This document shows, piece after piece, positions 1 through 8,206 of a stretch of 64,000 bases of DNA. This stretch comes from Vibrio astriarenae (GTDB taxonomy: Bacteria > Pseudomonadota > Gammaproteobacteria > Enterobacterales > Vibrionaceae), in the NCBI RefSeq assembly GCF_010587385.1, contig NZ_CP047475.1, forward strand, positions 1,612,001 to 1,676,000. The letters are read 5' to 3'. The position numbers were made by a program, and so were the translations under genes. Below the pieces are notes generated by a model. The model was not told where the DNA came from. It made no database searches and saw nothing but the letters and a program-made list of their open reading frames with translations. How positions within the stretch are numbered: the stretch's first letter is position 1; each line of letters starts with the position of its first letter.

Positions 1-11
1 AAGGCTAGCTT

Positions 12-247
12 TTAATCATTTAAGAAACTGCGAATTTCTGTCGCTAAACCTGCCCTTTCTTCATCGGTGAGTAGTCACTAACAATTATTTTCAATTTGCC
101 GTCATTTGGCACTATTTGTAGTGGTCTGTGTTCTTGCCAAATACGAAATATAGCACTATCTTGTACACCATTAACGAGAAAGACCCCATATGTAGTGTTT
201 TCAGCAATCGCACAAGCGGATAATGATCACAAAGCGAAACCACGCAT
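12..247 (-). pseudogene. Decayed small exported protein gene upstream of nrdA
   Basis: Read on the minus strand from an ATG at 247, the frame begins MRGFAL, meets an in-frame TGA at 229-227, and continues SLSACAIAENTTYGVF with protein-like composition down to about position 77. There the frame leads to an early stop, but a shift gives a convincing helical C-terminus (TDEERAGLATEIRSFLND) ending in TAA at 14-12. The N-terminus looks like a signal peptide, possibly with a lipobox (LSAC). Two separate lesions, one nonsense and one frameshift, argue for a pseudogene rather than a sequencing slip. I do not recognise the family. The intact product would have had roughly 78 residues. The remnant fills most of the space before nrdA, on the opposite strand, and overlaps the candidate NrdR sites. 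Confidence 0.55.
153..198 (+). promoter_or_regulatory. Candidate pair of NrdR boxes upstream of nrdAB
   Basis: Positions 183-198 (ACCCCATATGTAGTGT) match 13 of 16 bases of the published NrdR box acaCwAtATaTwGtgt. Positions 153-168 (GCACTATCTTGTACAC) carry a good left half-site only. The two start 30 bp apart, close to the three helical turns expected for paired NrdR boxes. They lie 108-153 bp before the nrdA start. NrdR represses ribonucleotide reductase operons in an ATP/dATP-dependent manner. The call is a by-eye match. The sites also lie inside the decayed minus-strand gene. Confidence 0.45.
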
Positions 248-305
248 ATACAAAAGTTACATACAATTCCAGCTTTGATCAGTTTTCTTAGGGAAATAAA
301 GAAGA

Positions 306-2588
306 ATGAACCAACAACTTACCGTTACTAAGCGTAATGGTCGCAAAGAAAGTATCGATTTAGAGAAAATCCACCGAGTGATTACTTGGGCAGCAGAAGG
401 TCTCAACAATGTTTCTGTTTCTCAGGTAGAACTGAAAGCTCACATTCAGTTCTATGACGGCATCACTACATCTGATATCCATGAAACAATCATCAAGTCT
501 GCCGCCGACCTTATCTCTGAAGAGACTCCTGATTATCAATACCTTGCTGCTCGCCTAGCTATCTTTCATCTTCGCAAGAAGGCCTATGGGCAATATGAGC
601 CACCGAAGCTGTACGAGCACGTTGCTCGTTTAGTTGATATGGGCAAGTATGATCACCACTTGTTGGAAGATTACACGAAAGAAGAGCTTGAGCTACTTGA
701 TGGCTACATCGATCATAAACGCGACCTAGACTTCTCATATGCAGCAGTTAAACAGTTGGAAGGTAAATACTTCGTTCAAAACCGTGTTTCCGGTGAGATC
801 TATGAAAGTGCGCAGTTCCTATATATGTTGGTTTCCGCTTGCCTATTCGCTACCTATCCGAAAGAGACGCGTCTTGATTACATCAAGCGCTTTTACGATG
901 CGACATCAACATTTAAGATCTCGCTACCCACTCCAATTATGTCGGGTGTGCGTACGCCTACTCGTCAATTCAGCTCATGCGTACTGATCGAGTGTGGTGA
1001 TAGCTTAGACTCAATCAATGCAACAGCGAGCTCTATTGTACGCTACGTATCTCAACGTGCCGGCATTGGTATCAACGCAGGCCGTATCCGCGCTCTAGGC
1101 TCTGAAATCCGTGGGGGTGAAGCGTTCCACACAGGTTGTGTTCCATTTTATAAATACTTCCAGACGGCGGTGAAATGCTGCTCTCAAGGTGGTGTGCGTG
1201 GTGGCGCTGCAACAGTGTTCTACCCTATCTGGCACCGTGAATCGCCTTCTTTGATGGTTCTAAAGAATAACCGTGGTGTTGAAGAAAACCGTGTTCGCCA
1301 TATGGACTATGGTGTTCAACTTAACAAGTTGATGTACCAACGCCTAGTAGAGGGTGGCAACATTACGCTGTTCTCTCCATCCGACGTTCCGGGTCTATAT
1401 GATGCATTCTTCCAAGACCAAGCAGAATTCGAACGCCTGTATGTAAAATACGAGAACGATCCTTCAATCAAGAAAGAGACGGTTAAAGCCATTGAGATGT
1501 TCTCTATCTTGATGCAAGAGCGCGCATCTACGGGCCGTATTTACGTTCAGAACGTGGACCACTGTAATACTCATAGCCCATTTGACGCGCAGGTAGCACC
1601 AGTACGTCAGTCTAACTTGTGTCTTGAGATTGCGCTGCCAACCAAGCCGCTGTCTAATGTTGAAGATGAAGAAGGTGAAATCGCGCTTTGTACTCTTTCT
1701 GCATTCAACCTTGGTGCAATTGAGTCGCTTGATGACTTTGAAGAACTCTCTGAGCTCGTTGTTCGCGCCCTAGATGCACTGCTTGATTACCAAGACTACC
1801 CTCTACCTGCTGCTTACCGTTCAACAATGAACCGTCGCACACTCGGTGTTGGTGTAATCAACTTTGCTTACTACCTAGCGAAAAATGGCACCAAATACTC
1901 TGACGGCAGTGCAAATGGCCTGACTCACCGTACGTTTGAAGCCATGCAATACTACTTGCTGAAAGCGTCAGTTGAGCTGGCTAAAGAGCAAGGTGCATGT
2001 CCGTTATTTAACGAGACAAACTACGCAAAAGGCCTACTGCCAATCGACACGTACAAGAAAGATATCGACCTAATTTGTGATGAGCCTCTTCACTACGATT
2101 GGGATGGGCTGCGCCAGGAAATCATGGAGCATGGACTGCGTAACTCTACTCTGACAGCACTAATGCCATCTGAGACATCATCACAGATTTCAAATGCGAC
2201 CAACGGTATCGAGCCACCACGTGGTTACGTTTCCGTAAAAGCATCGAAAGACGGTATTTTGAAGCAAGTGGTTCCTGAGTTTACGAAGTACAAAGATAAC
2301 TACGAGCTACTTTGGGATATTGGTGGTAACGATGGTTACCTGCACCTAGTCGGTATCATTCAGAAGTTTGTTGACCAGGCAATCTCTGCAAACACAAACT
2401 ATGACCCGAGCCGCTACGAAAGCGGTAAGGTACCAATGAAGAAGCTGCTGCAAGACCTATTGACAGCTTACAAGTTTGGTGTAAAAACCCTGTACTACCA
2501 TAACACCCGTGATGGCGCGAAAGACGACCAAAAAGATGCGGTGCAAGCACAAGATGACGATTGTGCAGGTGGCGGCTGTAAGATCTAG
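306..2588 (+). CDS. nrdA: Class Ia ribonucleoside-diphosphate reductase, alpha subunit
   Basis: Large catalytic subunit of aerobic ribonucleotide reductase, which reduces ribonucleoside diphosphates to deoxyribonucleotides in the cytoplasm. The 760-residue length is typical of the class. Residues 4-95 form the N-terminal ATP-cone that senses ATP/dATP. The redox cysteines C225 (FSSCVLIECG) and C462 (CTLSAF), the thiyl-radical cysteine C439 and the adjacent catalytic E441 (NLCLEI) fall at the Escherichia coli positions. The C-terminal CAGGGC supplies the shuttle cysteine pair that passes electrons from thioredoxin or glutaredoxin. First gene of the nrdA-nrdB-yfaE operon, 76 bp before nrdB, with an intercistronic hairpin between them. 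A purine-rich stretch just upstream serves as ribosome binding site. Candidate NrdR boxes lie farther upstream. Confidence 0.98.
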   Translation: MNQQLTVTKRNGRKESIDLEKIHRVITWAAEGLNNVSVSQVELKAHIQFYDGITTSDIHETIIKSAADLISEETPDYQYLAARLAIFHLRKKAYGQYEPPKLYEHVARLVDMGKYDHHLLEDYTKEELELLDGYIDHKRDLDFSYAAVKQLEGKYFVQNRVSGEIYESAQFLYMLVSACLFATYPKETRLDYIKRFYDATSTFKISLPTPIMSGVRTPTRQFSSCVLIECGDSLDSINATASSIVRYVSQRAGIGINAGRIRALGSEIRGGEAFHTGCVPFYKYFQTAVKCCSQGGVRGGAATVFYPIWHRESPSLMVLKNNRGVEENRVRHMDYGVQLNKLMYQRLVEGGNITLFSPSDVPGLYDAFFQDQAEFERLYVKYENDPSIKKETVKAIEMFSILMQERASTGRIYVQNVDHCNTHSPFDAQVAPVRQSNLCLEIALPTKPLSNVEDEEGEIALCTLSAFNLGAIESLDDFEELSELVVRALDALLDYQDYPLPAAYRSTMNRRTLGVGVINFAYYLAKNGTKYSDGSANGLTHRTFEAMQYYLLKASVELAKEQGACPLFNETNYAKGLLPIDTYKKDIDLICDEPLHYDWDGLRQEIMEHGLRNSTLTALMPSETSSQISNATNGIEPPRGYVSVKASKDGILKQVVPEFTKYKDNYELLWDIGGNDGYLHLVGIIQKFVDQAISANTNYDPSRYESGKVPMKKLLQDLLTAYKFGVKTLYYHNTRDGAKDDQKDAVQAQDDDCAGGGCKI

Positions 2589-2623
2589 TTCTTTTCAGCA
2601 CTCAACAAGAAAGTAATCTCGTA

Positions 2624-2643
2624 GCCAGCACTTCGGTGCTGGC
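2624..2643 (+). other. Intercistronic UUCG-tetraloop hairpin between nrdA and nrdB
   Basis: A perfect 8-bp stem (GCCAGCAC / GTGCTGGC) closes a TTCG loop, giving the very stable cUUCGg tetraloop. No T-run follows, so it is not a standard terminator. It sits 21 nt before the nrdB start. The likely roles are a block to 3' exonucleases or a processing boundary that sets the relative nrdA and nrdB levels. Confidence 0.7.
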
Positions 2644-2664
2644 CGCTAAAGGAAGCAAATTATC

Positions 2665-3798
2665 ATGGCTTACAGCACTTTTAACCGAAATAAGAATGAC
2701 CAACTCAAAGAGCCAATGTTCCTTGGTCAATCTGTCAACGTCGCGCGTTACGACCAACAAAAGTTTGAGATCTTCGAAAAGTTGATCGAAAAGCAACTCT
2801 CTTTCTTCTGGCGACCAGAGGAAGTCGATGTATCAAGTGACCGCATCGATTTTAATAAACTGCCAGAGCATGAGAAGCATATTTTCATCTCAAACTTGAA
2901 GTATCAAACGCTATTGGACTCTATCCAAGGTCGTTCTCCAAACGTTGCTCTACTGCCCTTAGTATCGCTACCAGAGGTAGAAACTTGGATCGAAACTTGG
3001 TCATTCTCTGAGACGATTCACTCTCGCTCATACACTCACATCATCCGTAATATCGTGAACGATCCTGCGGTTGTTTTTGATGACATTGTCGAGAACAAGC
3101 ACATCTTGAAGCGTGCTGAGGATATTTCTCACTATTACGACAAGCTTATCGAGATGAGTAACGACTACCATCGTTACGGTGAAGGCGAACACACAATTAA
3201 CGGCGAAACGGTTAAGGTTTCTCTATACGAGCTTAAAAAGCAGTTGTATATCTGTTTGATGTCGGTCAATGCCCTAGAAGCTATCCGTTTCTATGTCAGC
3301 TTTGCGTGTTCTTTTGCTTTTGCAGAGCGCGAACTGATGGAAGGTAATGCGAAGATCATCAAGCTGATCGCTCGTGACGAAGCACTTCACTTAACCGGTA
3401 CACAGCATATGATTAACCTGCTGCGCAACGGTCAAGATGACTTTACCTTTATGCAAATCGCTGAAGAGGCAAAACAAGAGTGTTTCGATCTATTCAAAGC
3501 GGCTGCTGAGCAAGAGAAAGAGTGGGCAGAATATCTATTTAAAGACGGTTCTATGATTGGTCTTAACAAAGATATCCTGTGTCAGTACGTTGAATACATC
3601 ACCAACATCCGTATGCAAGCCGTAGGCTTAGCGCCAGCGTACCCAGAAGCAACCAGCAACCCTATCCCATGGATCAACGCTTGGTTGTCTTCTGATAATG
3701 TACAGGTGGCACCACAAGAAGCTGAAATCAGCTCTTACCTTGTTGGTCAGATCGACAACGAGGTCTCTGCTGATGACTTTGAGGGCTTCGAACTGTAA
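2665..3798 (+). CDS. nrdB: Class Ia ribonucleoside-diphosphate reductase, beta subunit
   Basis: Radical-generating small subunit that houses the diferric-tyrosyl cofactor and passes the radical to NrdA. The 377-residue sequence resembles E. coli NrdB over its whole length. Iron ligands are visible at D85 (LLDSIQGR), E116 and H119 (SETIH), with the radical tyrosine Y123 (SRSYTH) four residues on. The second carboxylate/histidine set lies around [10 protein letters not shown] and [10 protein letters not shown]. The acidic C-terminus (DDFEGFEL) is the tail that binds NrdA. The ATG follows AAAGGA at a somewhat long spacing. The stop codon shares one base with the yfaE start (TAATG), which indicates translational coupling. 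Confidence 0.98.
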   Translation: MAYSTFNRNKNDQLKEPMFLGQSVNVARYDQQKFEIFEKLIEKQLSFFWRPEEVDVSSDRIDFNKLPEHEKHIFISNLKYQTLLDSIQGRSPNVALLPLVSLPEVETWIETWSFSETIHSRSYTHIIRNIVNDPAVVFDDIVENKHILKRAEDISHYYDKLIEMSNDYHRYGEGEHTINGETVKVSLYELKKQLYICLMSVNALEAIRFYVSFACSFAFAERELMEGNAKIIKLIARDEALHLTGTQHMINLLRNGQDDFTFMQIAEEAKQECFDLFKAAAEQEKEWAEYLFKDGSMIGLNKDILCQYVEYITNIRMQAVGLAPAYPEATSNPIPWINAWLSSDNVQVAPQEAEISSYLVGQIDNEVSADDFEGFEL

Positions 3799-4076
3799 TG
3801 GTCACCATCAAAATCAACCGCGTCACCGCGATTAACGCCTCACCTCAAGACACCCTTCTTGAGGCGATGGAGAAAGCGGGGTTAGAGCCAGAGTATCACT
3901 GTCGTGATGGGCATTGCGGCGCATGTCGTTGTCAGCTATCACAAGGTGATGTCGACTCGGTTGGTTTTGCGATGGCGTATACAAACCCTGGTGAAGTGCT
4001 TGCTTGTATAAGCAAACCGAAAGGAAACCTGTCACTAGACAACGTTCGATACCAGCATAAAAAAGTATCCGCCTAA
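3798..4076 (+). CDS. yfaE: YfaE-type 2Fe-2S ferredoxin for NrdB cofactor maintenance
   Basis: Small plant-type ferredoxin of 92 residues. C35, C40, C43 and C70 (CRDGHCGAC plus a distal cysteine) are the four 2Fe-2S ligands. In E. coli YfaE supplies electrons that regenerate the diferric-tyrosyl radical of NrdB, and its position as third gene of the operon fits that role. The start overlaps the nrdB stop by one base. A strong terminator follows about 20 bp after the stop, so the operon ends here. Confidence 0.93.
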   Translation: MVTIKINRVTAINASPQDTLLEAMEKAGLEPEYHCRDGHCGACRCQLSQGDVDSVGFAMAYTNPGEVLACISKPKGNLSLDNVRYQHKKVSA

Positions 4077-4095
4077 TCAAATGATTTACGCTAGT

Positions 4096-4129
4096 CGGGA
4101 TAGCTCAACGTTATCCCGGTTTTTTTTTC
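4096..4129 (+). terminator. Terminator of nrdAB-yfaE
   Basis: A 7-bp stem CGGGATA / TATCCCG (4096-4102 and 4112-4118) is followed by a run of nine T. It lies directly after yfaE and just before the 3' end of the convergent LysR gene. Confidence 0.9.
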
Positions 4130-4134
4130 GTCCT

Positions 4135-5079
4135 TTATTTGATGACATGCCATTGTCGCTGCTCGATGAGCTTGTCCAACTCTGAAACCGATTGATTCAC
4201 TTCCCGTTGAAGCCATTCCACTAACTCTAACATGACAGGACTGCTTTGTTTTATATGGCAATAGTAGCGCCAATCACTGGGCACAATTTTTGAGCCATTT
4301 GCTGCTGTTAAATAGCCTTGCTCTATTTCCGGTAAGATAAGCATCAAATCTGTCACCGTGACCCCCTGCCCAGCCAGACAGGCACTTAATGCAAGTTCTA
4401 ACGTGAAGAAGGTCGTGTGACGGACTTTGTTAGAGTCTTTATATCCTGTACTTTTCAGCCAGTGATGCCAATCGAAATGGTCTTGTGTGGCATGAATTCG
4501 CGGCTGGGCCAATACATAATTAAGATCCATCACTTGCCGATCATCCCGCTGTGCAATCACTGCAGCCATGTACTCATCTCTCAGATAATATACATTGTCC
4601 CCTTGAGGTCGCTGTCGCGTACATGAAATGAGTAAATCACAGTCATCAGTCGCAAACGTACTGTTGTCCTCAAGCATAGGAACAACGACAACTTCGTGAT
4701 CAGGAAACCTTTCATTAAGATGATGGATCTTCGCAATCAAAAACCGCGTGGCAAAACTCAGCGAGGCTTTGATGACGATGCGTTTGCCCTGCTCTGATTT
4801 CCAACTTCCTACTAGCTGATCTAACTGACTATATTGTCCTCTCAGTACTGTTTGCAGCTCTCTACCACGTTCGGTCACTTCGATGCTTCTATGATGTCGA
4901 GTAACAAGCTCGAACCCCAAAAACTCCTCAAGCTGTCTTACTTGTCGGCTGACTGCACTTTGTGTGACATGTAATTCTTGTGCAGCAAGCGTGAAACTCA
5001 TGTGTCGTGCAACGCACTCAAACACTCGAAAAGCTTTTAAACTATGTGGAAGATGACGATACATATCACTTTTTCGCAT
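4135..5079 (-). CDS. LysR-family transcriptional regulator
   Basis: DNA-binding regulator of 314 residues. The N-terminal winged helix-turn-helix is plain (LKAFRVFECVARHMSFTLAAQELHVTQSAVSRQVRQLEEFLG, split here only by position, about residues 12-55). A LysR substrate-binding domain follows from about residue 95. The wording around the helix-turn-helix resembles the GcvA branch. Two ATG starts are possible, at 5079 and 5064, and the upstream bases do not decide between them. It is divergent from the MATE exporter at 5168 with an 88-bp shared promoter region, the usual arrangement for a LysR protein and its target. Control of the exporter is therefore an inference from position. The effector is unknown. 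Confidence 0.9.
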   Translation of the reverse strand: MRKSDMYRHLPHSLKAFRVFECVARHMSFTLAAQELHVTQSAVSRQVRQLEEFLGFELVTRHHRSIEVTERGRELQTVLRGQYSQLDQLVGSWKSEQGKRIVIKASLSFATRFLIAKIHHLNERFPDHEVVVVPMLEDNSTFATDDCDLLISCTRQRPQGDNVYYLRDEYMAAVIAQRDDRQVMDLNYVLAQPRIHATQDHFDWHHWLKSTGYKDSNKVRHTTFFTLELALSACLAGQGVTVTDLMLILPEIEQGYLTAANGSKIVPSDWRYYCHIKQSSPVMLELVEWLQREVNQSVSELDKLIEQRQWHVIK

Positions 5080-5167
5080 GACTTTAACTCATGCTAGGAT
5101 ACCACAAATGTCGATTGAATACGACTGATGACAGCAGTATCTTGTGAGCATTAATTAAGAGGTAATC

Positions 5168-6514
5168 ATGCGACTTATTCTTTCTCTCGCTTTTCCGCTG
5201 ATCATTTCTCAGCTTATAGCACTGACTCTCGTGTTAACCGACATATGGTTCATGTCACACATCTCCGTCGCTGCACTCGCCGCGGGTGGCTTAGGCGCGT
5301 CTGTTTATAATTTTATTTTCATCATGGTCTCCAGTGTTGTGGGCTGTGTTGCCAACCTTGTCGCCATTGCTTACGGTAAGTTAGTGGCGCAAAAAGAAGT
5401 CGCTCAAGAGCAAATTAATGAGGCGGTTAAAGGGGGTATTCTTGTTTCATTTATTTCGACTGTCGGCTGTCTATTTCTCTTTAGCTATGCGCCAAGCTTT
5501 TTAGCTAAGGCTGGACAACCTACAGAAGTCATCCAAGATGCGATGCTCTACTTACACGCCGTAAAATGGGCCATGCTTCCCTCACTGCTTATCCTCGTAT
5601 TTCGTGGGTTAGCGAGCGCGACTGGCAATGTTCGTTCGGTCATGTTTATGTCGATCGCCACCGTCATCATCAACGTTCCTCTAAGTTACGTTTTAGCCTT
5701 TCCGCTTGAGCTCGGTCTCGCCGGACTTGGATACGGCACCGCACTGTCTGCGTTCATTGTTGTGATGGGGTACGGGTATTGGCTGTTTAAACATCCGAGC
5801 TATCGTCAATATATTCCCTGGCACAATCTAAATCAGTATCGCTTAGGTTCGATGTTACCTATCGTCGGCCTTGGTGTGCCCATCATGCTCGCCGCGTTAA
5901 TGGAAAATGGATTAATCTACGGCGGCACGCTGTTAGCGGGCACGATCAGTGTCACTGCTCTTGCTATCCATCAAGTTCTGTTACAGTGCTTGAGCTTTAC
6001 CTGGAACATTAACTTTGGGTTCTCTCAAGCGGCCGCCATTCTTGTTGGTAGACAATATGGCGCCAATGATTTTGATGCGATTAAAGCAACGGCAGTCAAA
6101 AGCTTCGTCTTGATGACAATATTGAGCTGTATCTTTTGTGGGCTGTTCATCGCCTTTCCCGAAGTCATCATCAATATGTTTAACCTCGACAACTCCGGAG
6201 ACGGCGCTGCGCTGTTATTTAAAACCGTGCTTTGGGTTGTGGCTATCTCTTTTGTGGTGGATGCATGGCAATTATTGGCCATCAACCTACTCAGAGGAAT
6301 GAAGATTGTGAACGGTCCAACGATTGTTACCGCGTTCGGGTATTGGGGATTTGGTATCCCAAGTGCGTGGTATTTGACTCAGCACTATGGACTGACTGGA
6401 ATTTGGGGAGGTATTGGTATCGGACTGGCAGTAACCGGCGTGATTCTTGTTGTGATGCTTTATAACAGGCTTGTTAAAGAGACCCGTATGCCAATGGAAA
6501 GCTCCCCTATTTAG
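5168..6514 (+). CDS. MATE-family multidrug or metabolite exporter
   Basis: Inner-membrane antiporter of 448 residues with about twelve hydrophobic segments in two repeated halves, the normal MATE length and layout. The opening (SLAFPLIISQLIALTLVLTD) is the first helix of the family. MATE proteins expel cationic drugs or metabolites in exchange for Na+ or H+. AGAGG lies 5 nt before the ATG. The divergent LysR gene is a likely regulator. Substrate cannot be read from the sequence. A second, distantly similar MATE gene lies at 26596-27966. Confidence 0.9.
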   Translation: MRLILSLAFPLIISQLIALTLVLTDIWFMSHISVAALAAGGLGASVYNFIFIMVSSVVGCVANLVAIAYGKLVAQKEVAQEQINEAVKGGILVSFISTVGCLFLFSYAPSFLAKAGQPTEVIQDAMLYLHAVKWAMLPSLLILVFRGLASATGNVRSVMFMSIATVIINVPLSYVLAFPLELGLAGLGYGTALSAFIVVMGYGYWLFKHPSYRQYIPWHNLNQYRLGSMLPIVGLGVPIMLAALMENGLIYGGTLLAGTISVTALAIHQVLLQCLSFTWNINFGFSQAAAILVGRQYGANDFDAIKATAVKSFVLMTILSCIFCGLFIAFPEVIINMFNLDNSGDGAALLFKTVLWVVAISFVVDAWQLLAINLLRGMKIVNGPTIVTAFGYWGFGIPSAWYLTQHYGLTGIWGGIGIGLAVTGVILVVMLYNRLVKETRMPMESSPI

Positions 6515-6548
6515 GAGAGCTCCCATCGATATCTCTCTAGCTATTTAA

Positions 6549-7793
6549 CTATTTGCTATTGAGCATTGAGGCTGGGATAAACAGCTCTTTACTGCGAGTG
6601 ACCGAAGAGTAGTTGGCAAAGACATGCGTCGAAGAAAGCACTCGGCGCAACATGTCCATAGCAATGGTCGCGATAACAATACGTGCATCATCAGCACTGT
6701 ATTGGCGATTGAAAGAGAGCACTTGCCCCCACTCTCCTTGATCAGTCGCCACCGCTAGACTGAAGGTTTGACCGTCGAGCTCACCAGTGACAACAGAAAT
6801 GTCACTCTTACAACGATCCTTACTTGCGGCACCCATAGCCAATGCTGCCGCCAGAGGATCGTTCTCAGCAATCAAACAAGGGCTATCACTGCCCAATACC
6901 CACGCTGAGCCAATTTTGCTTTGCGCATTTTTGTCAGAGTTCGACCAGTAGCTCAAATAGCCATAGGTGGACTCCTCGGCTAGCGATACCGTTAAGTCTT
7001 TCTCAACTAACAGGTGACCAATGTGCGCAATCATCGTTTCATCGATGCTCACCACATAATCTGAAATCAACTGATAGATCATTTGTACTAACTTAGCGCG
7101 AACTTCAACATTGTCAGCGGGCCCCATGAGCTTCACTTCGATAAATGGTAACGCAGAGCGGTAACCCAGTGTGTAGTTAGCTGGAAGGTCAAATTTAGAC
7201 AAGATGTCGGATAATTGAGACTCTGTGCTGCCAAAGGTAAACAAACGACTAAAGCGCAAAGGCTCCAACTCCGTCACGGATGACTTCATCTGAGGACAAA
7301 CCTCGTTTTCTATCATCTGTTTAAACTCTCTTGGTACACCTGGGGTGAAGTAAAGATCGCAATCATTTAAGCGAACTTTAAAGCCGCATGCTGTGCCGAT
7401 AGCGTTATCGATTAACTCTGAACCGACGGGCAGCATTGCCTGTTTGATATTGCTTTCGGGCATGGTTTTGCCGCGTGTTAAAAAGAACTGCTGCATATGA
7501 GCAAGCCAGCCCTCATTCAGCTCCAGTTCCACTTCAGCCGCCGCCGCAATGGCTTCAGCGCTCATGTCATCAGTGGTTGGCCCAAGACCACCATTCACGA
7601 TAACGATATCGTTATTAAAACTTAGCATGACAAGCTCTTCGATGAGCATTGTCAGATGGTCGCCAACGGTTGAGCGTTTTGTCAGTGCTAAACCTTGTTC
7701 AAAAAGATATTCAGAAAGCCAAGCAGCGTTGGTATCAACAATATCACCGTGAAGTACTTCTTCACCTGTACTGAGCATTGCTATTTTTGCCAT
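6549..7793 (-). CDS. CinA-like protein with a decayed deamidase domain
   Basis: Two-domain protein of 414 residues in the CinA/YfaY line. The N-terminal half is a MoCF-biosynthesis-type domain (STGEEVLHGDIVDTNAAWLS, NGGLGPTTDD, TPGVPREF), linked in some CinA proteins to ADP-ribose or NAD-derived pyrophosphatase activity. The C-terminal half corresponds to the PncC nicotinamide-nucleotide deamidase domain. Its family signature AESCTGG is replaced by AEESTYG, and the later TGIAGPGG motif by TGELDGQ. The catalytic serine thus seems lost, as is known for some CinA-like paralogues. The ATG follows AAGGA at a long spacing. The gene reads away from the structured element at 7832-7900 and ends against the MATE gene. 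Confidence 0.85.
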   Translation of the reverse strand: MAKIAMLSTGEEVLHGDIVDTNAAWLSEYLFEQGLALTKRSTVGDHLTMLIEELVMLSFNNDIVIVNGGLGPTTDDMSAEAIAAAAEVELELNEGWLAHMQQFFLTRGKTMPESNIKQAMLPVGSELIDNAIGTACGFKVRLNDCDLYFTPGVPREFKQMIENEVCPQMKSSVTELEPLRFSRLFTFGSTESQLSDILSKFDLPANYTLGYRSALPFIEVKLMGPADNVEVRAKLVQMIYQLISDYVVSIDETMIAHIGHLLVEKDLTVSLAEESTYGYLSYWSNSDKNAQSKIGSAWVLGSDSPCLIAENDPLAAALAMGAASKDRCKSDISVVTGELDGQTFSLAVATDQGEWGQVLSFNRQYSADDARIVIATIAMDMLRRVLSSTHVFANYSSVTRSKELFIPASMLNSK

Positions 7794-8206
7794 GAAGACT
7801 GTAAATCCTTGTATTTTTATTAGTATTTTATCGTGCGAGTAATAAGAACAGAAAGCAGCTCAATAGCGATTGAGTCCCACTGCTTTTCTGATATCGCACG
7901 TTGTTCTTGCCAACCATGACATTTTACCCAAATGAAACACTCAACCAATAAATTTCACCTTTGGATCAGAGACTTTATATGCAATTGGTGACTTGAGTCT
8001 TGTTCTTGGTTGTAACTAGGCAGTAAAGCCATTGAACCACCTACTATTTGATTGAGAAAGTACTTTACTCAAATTTGACAGACAAATGACGAGGTTATCA
8101 CCGGATTTTTGTTATGTGATTGAAATCAAAAAATGATTCCAATCTTTACGACTTTCATAGATAATCTCGTGCTTAAACATCCACTATCAGACCACTCGGA
8201 GTTTTC
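7794..8206. other. Divergent promoter region with a nested inverted repeat
   Basis: This 413-bp gap separates the divergent CinA-like and DUF3943 genes. The strongest feature is a nested inverted repeat at 7832-7900. Its outer arms are CGTGCGA / TCGCACG, its middle arms AGAAAGCAG / CTGCTTTTCT (one bulge), and its inner hairpin CTCAAT-AGCG-ATTGAG. On the minus strand it lies in the leader of the CinA-like gene. The rest is AT-rich with no convincing open frame. A TTGACA lies near 8077, but no good -10 follows at the right spacing. Confidence 0.6.

Noticed and set aside
96..278. A 60-codon plus-strand frame upstream of nrdA.
   Set aside because: It is the shadow of the decayed minus-strand gene, has no ribosome site and no family signal.
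7832..7900. An integron attC site.
   Set aside because: The nested repeat lacks the GTTRRRY and RYYYAAC core sites, and no cassette array is nearby.
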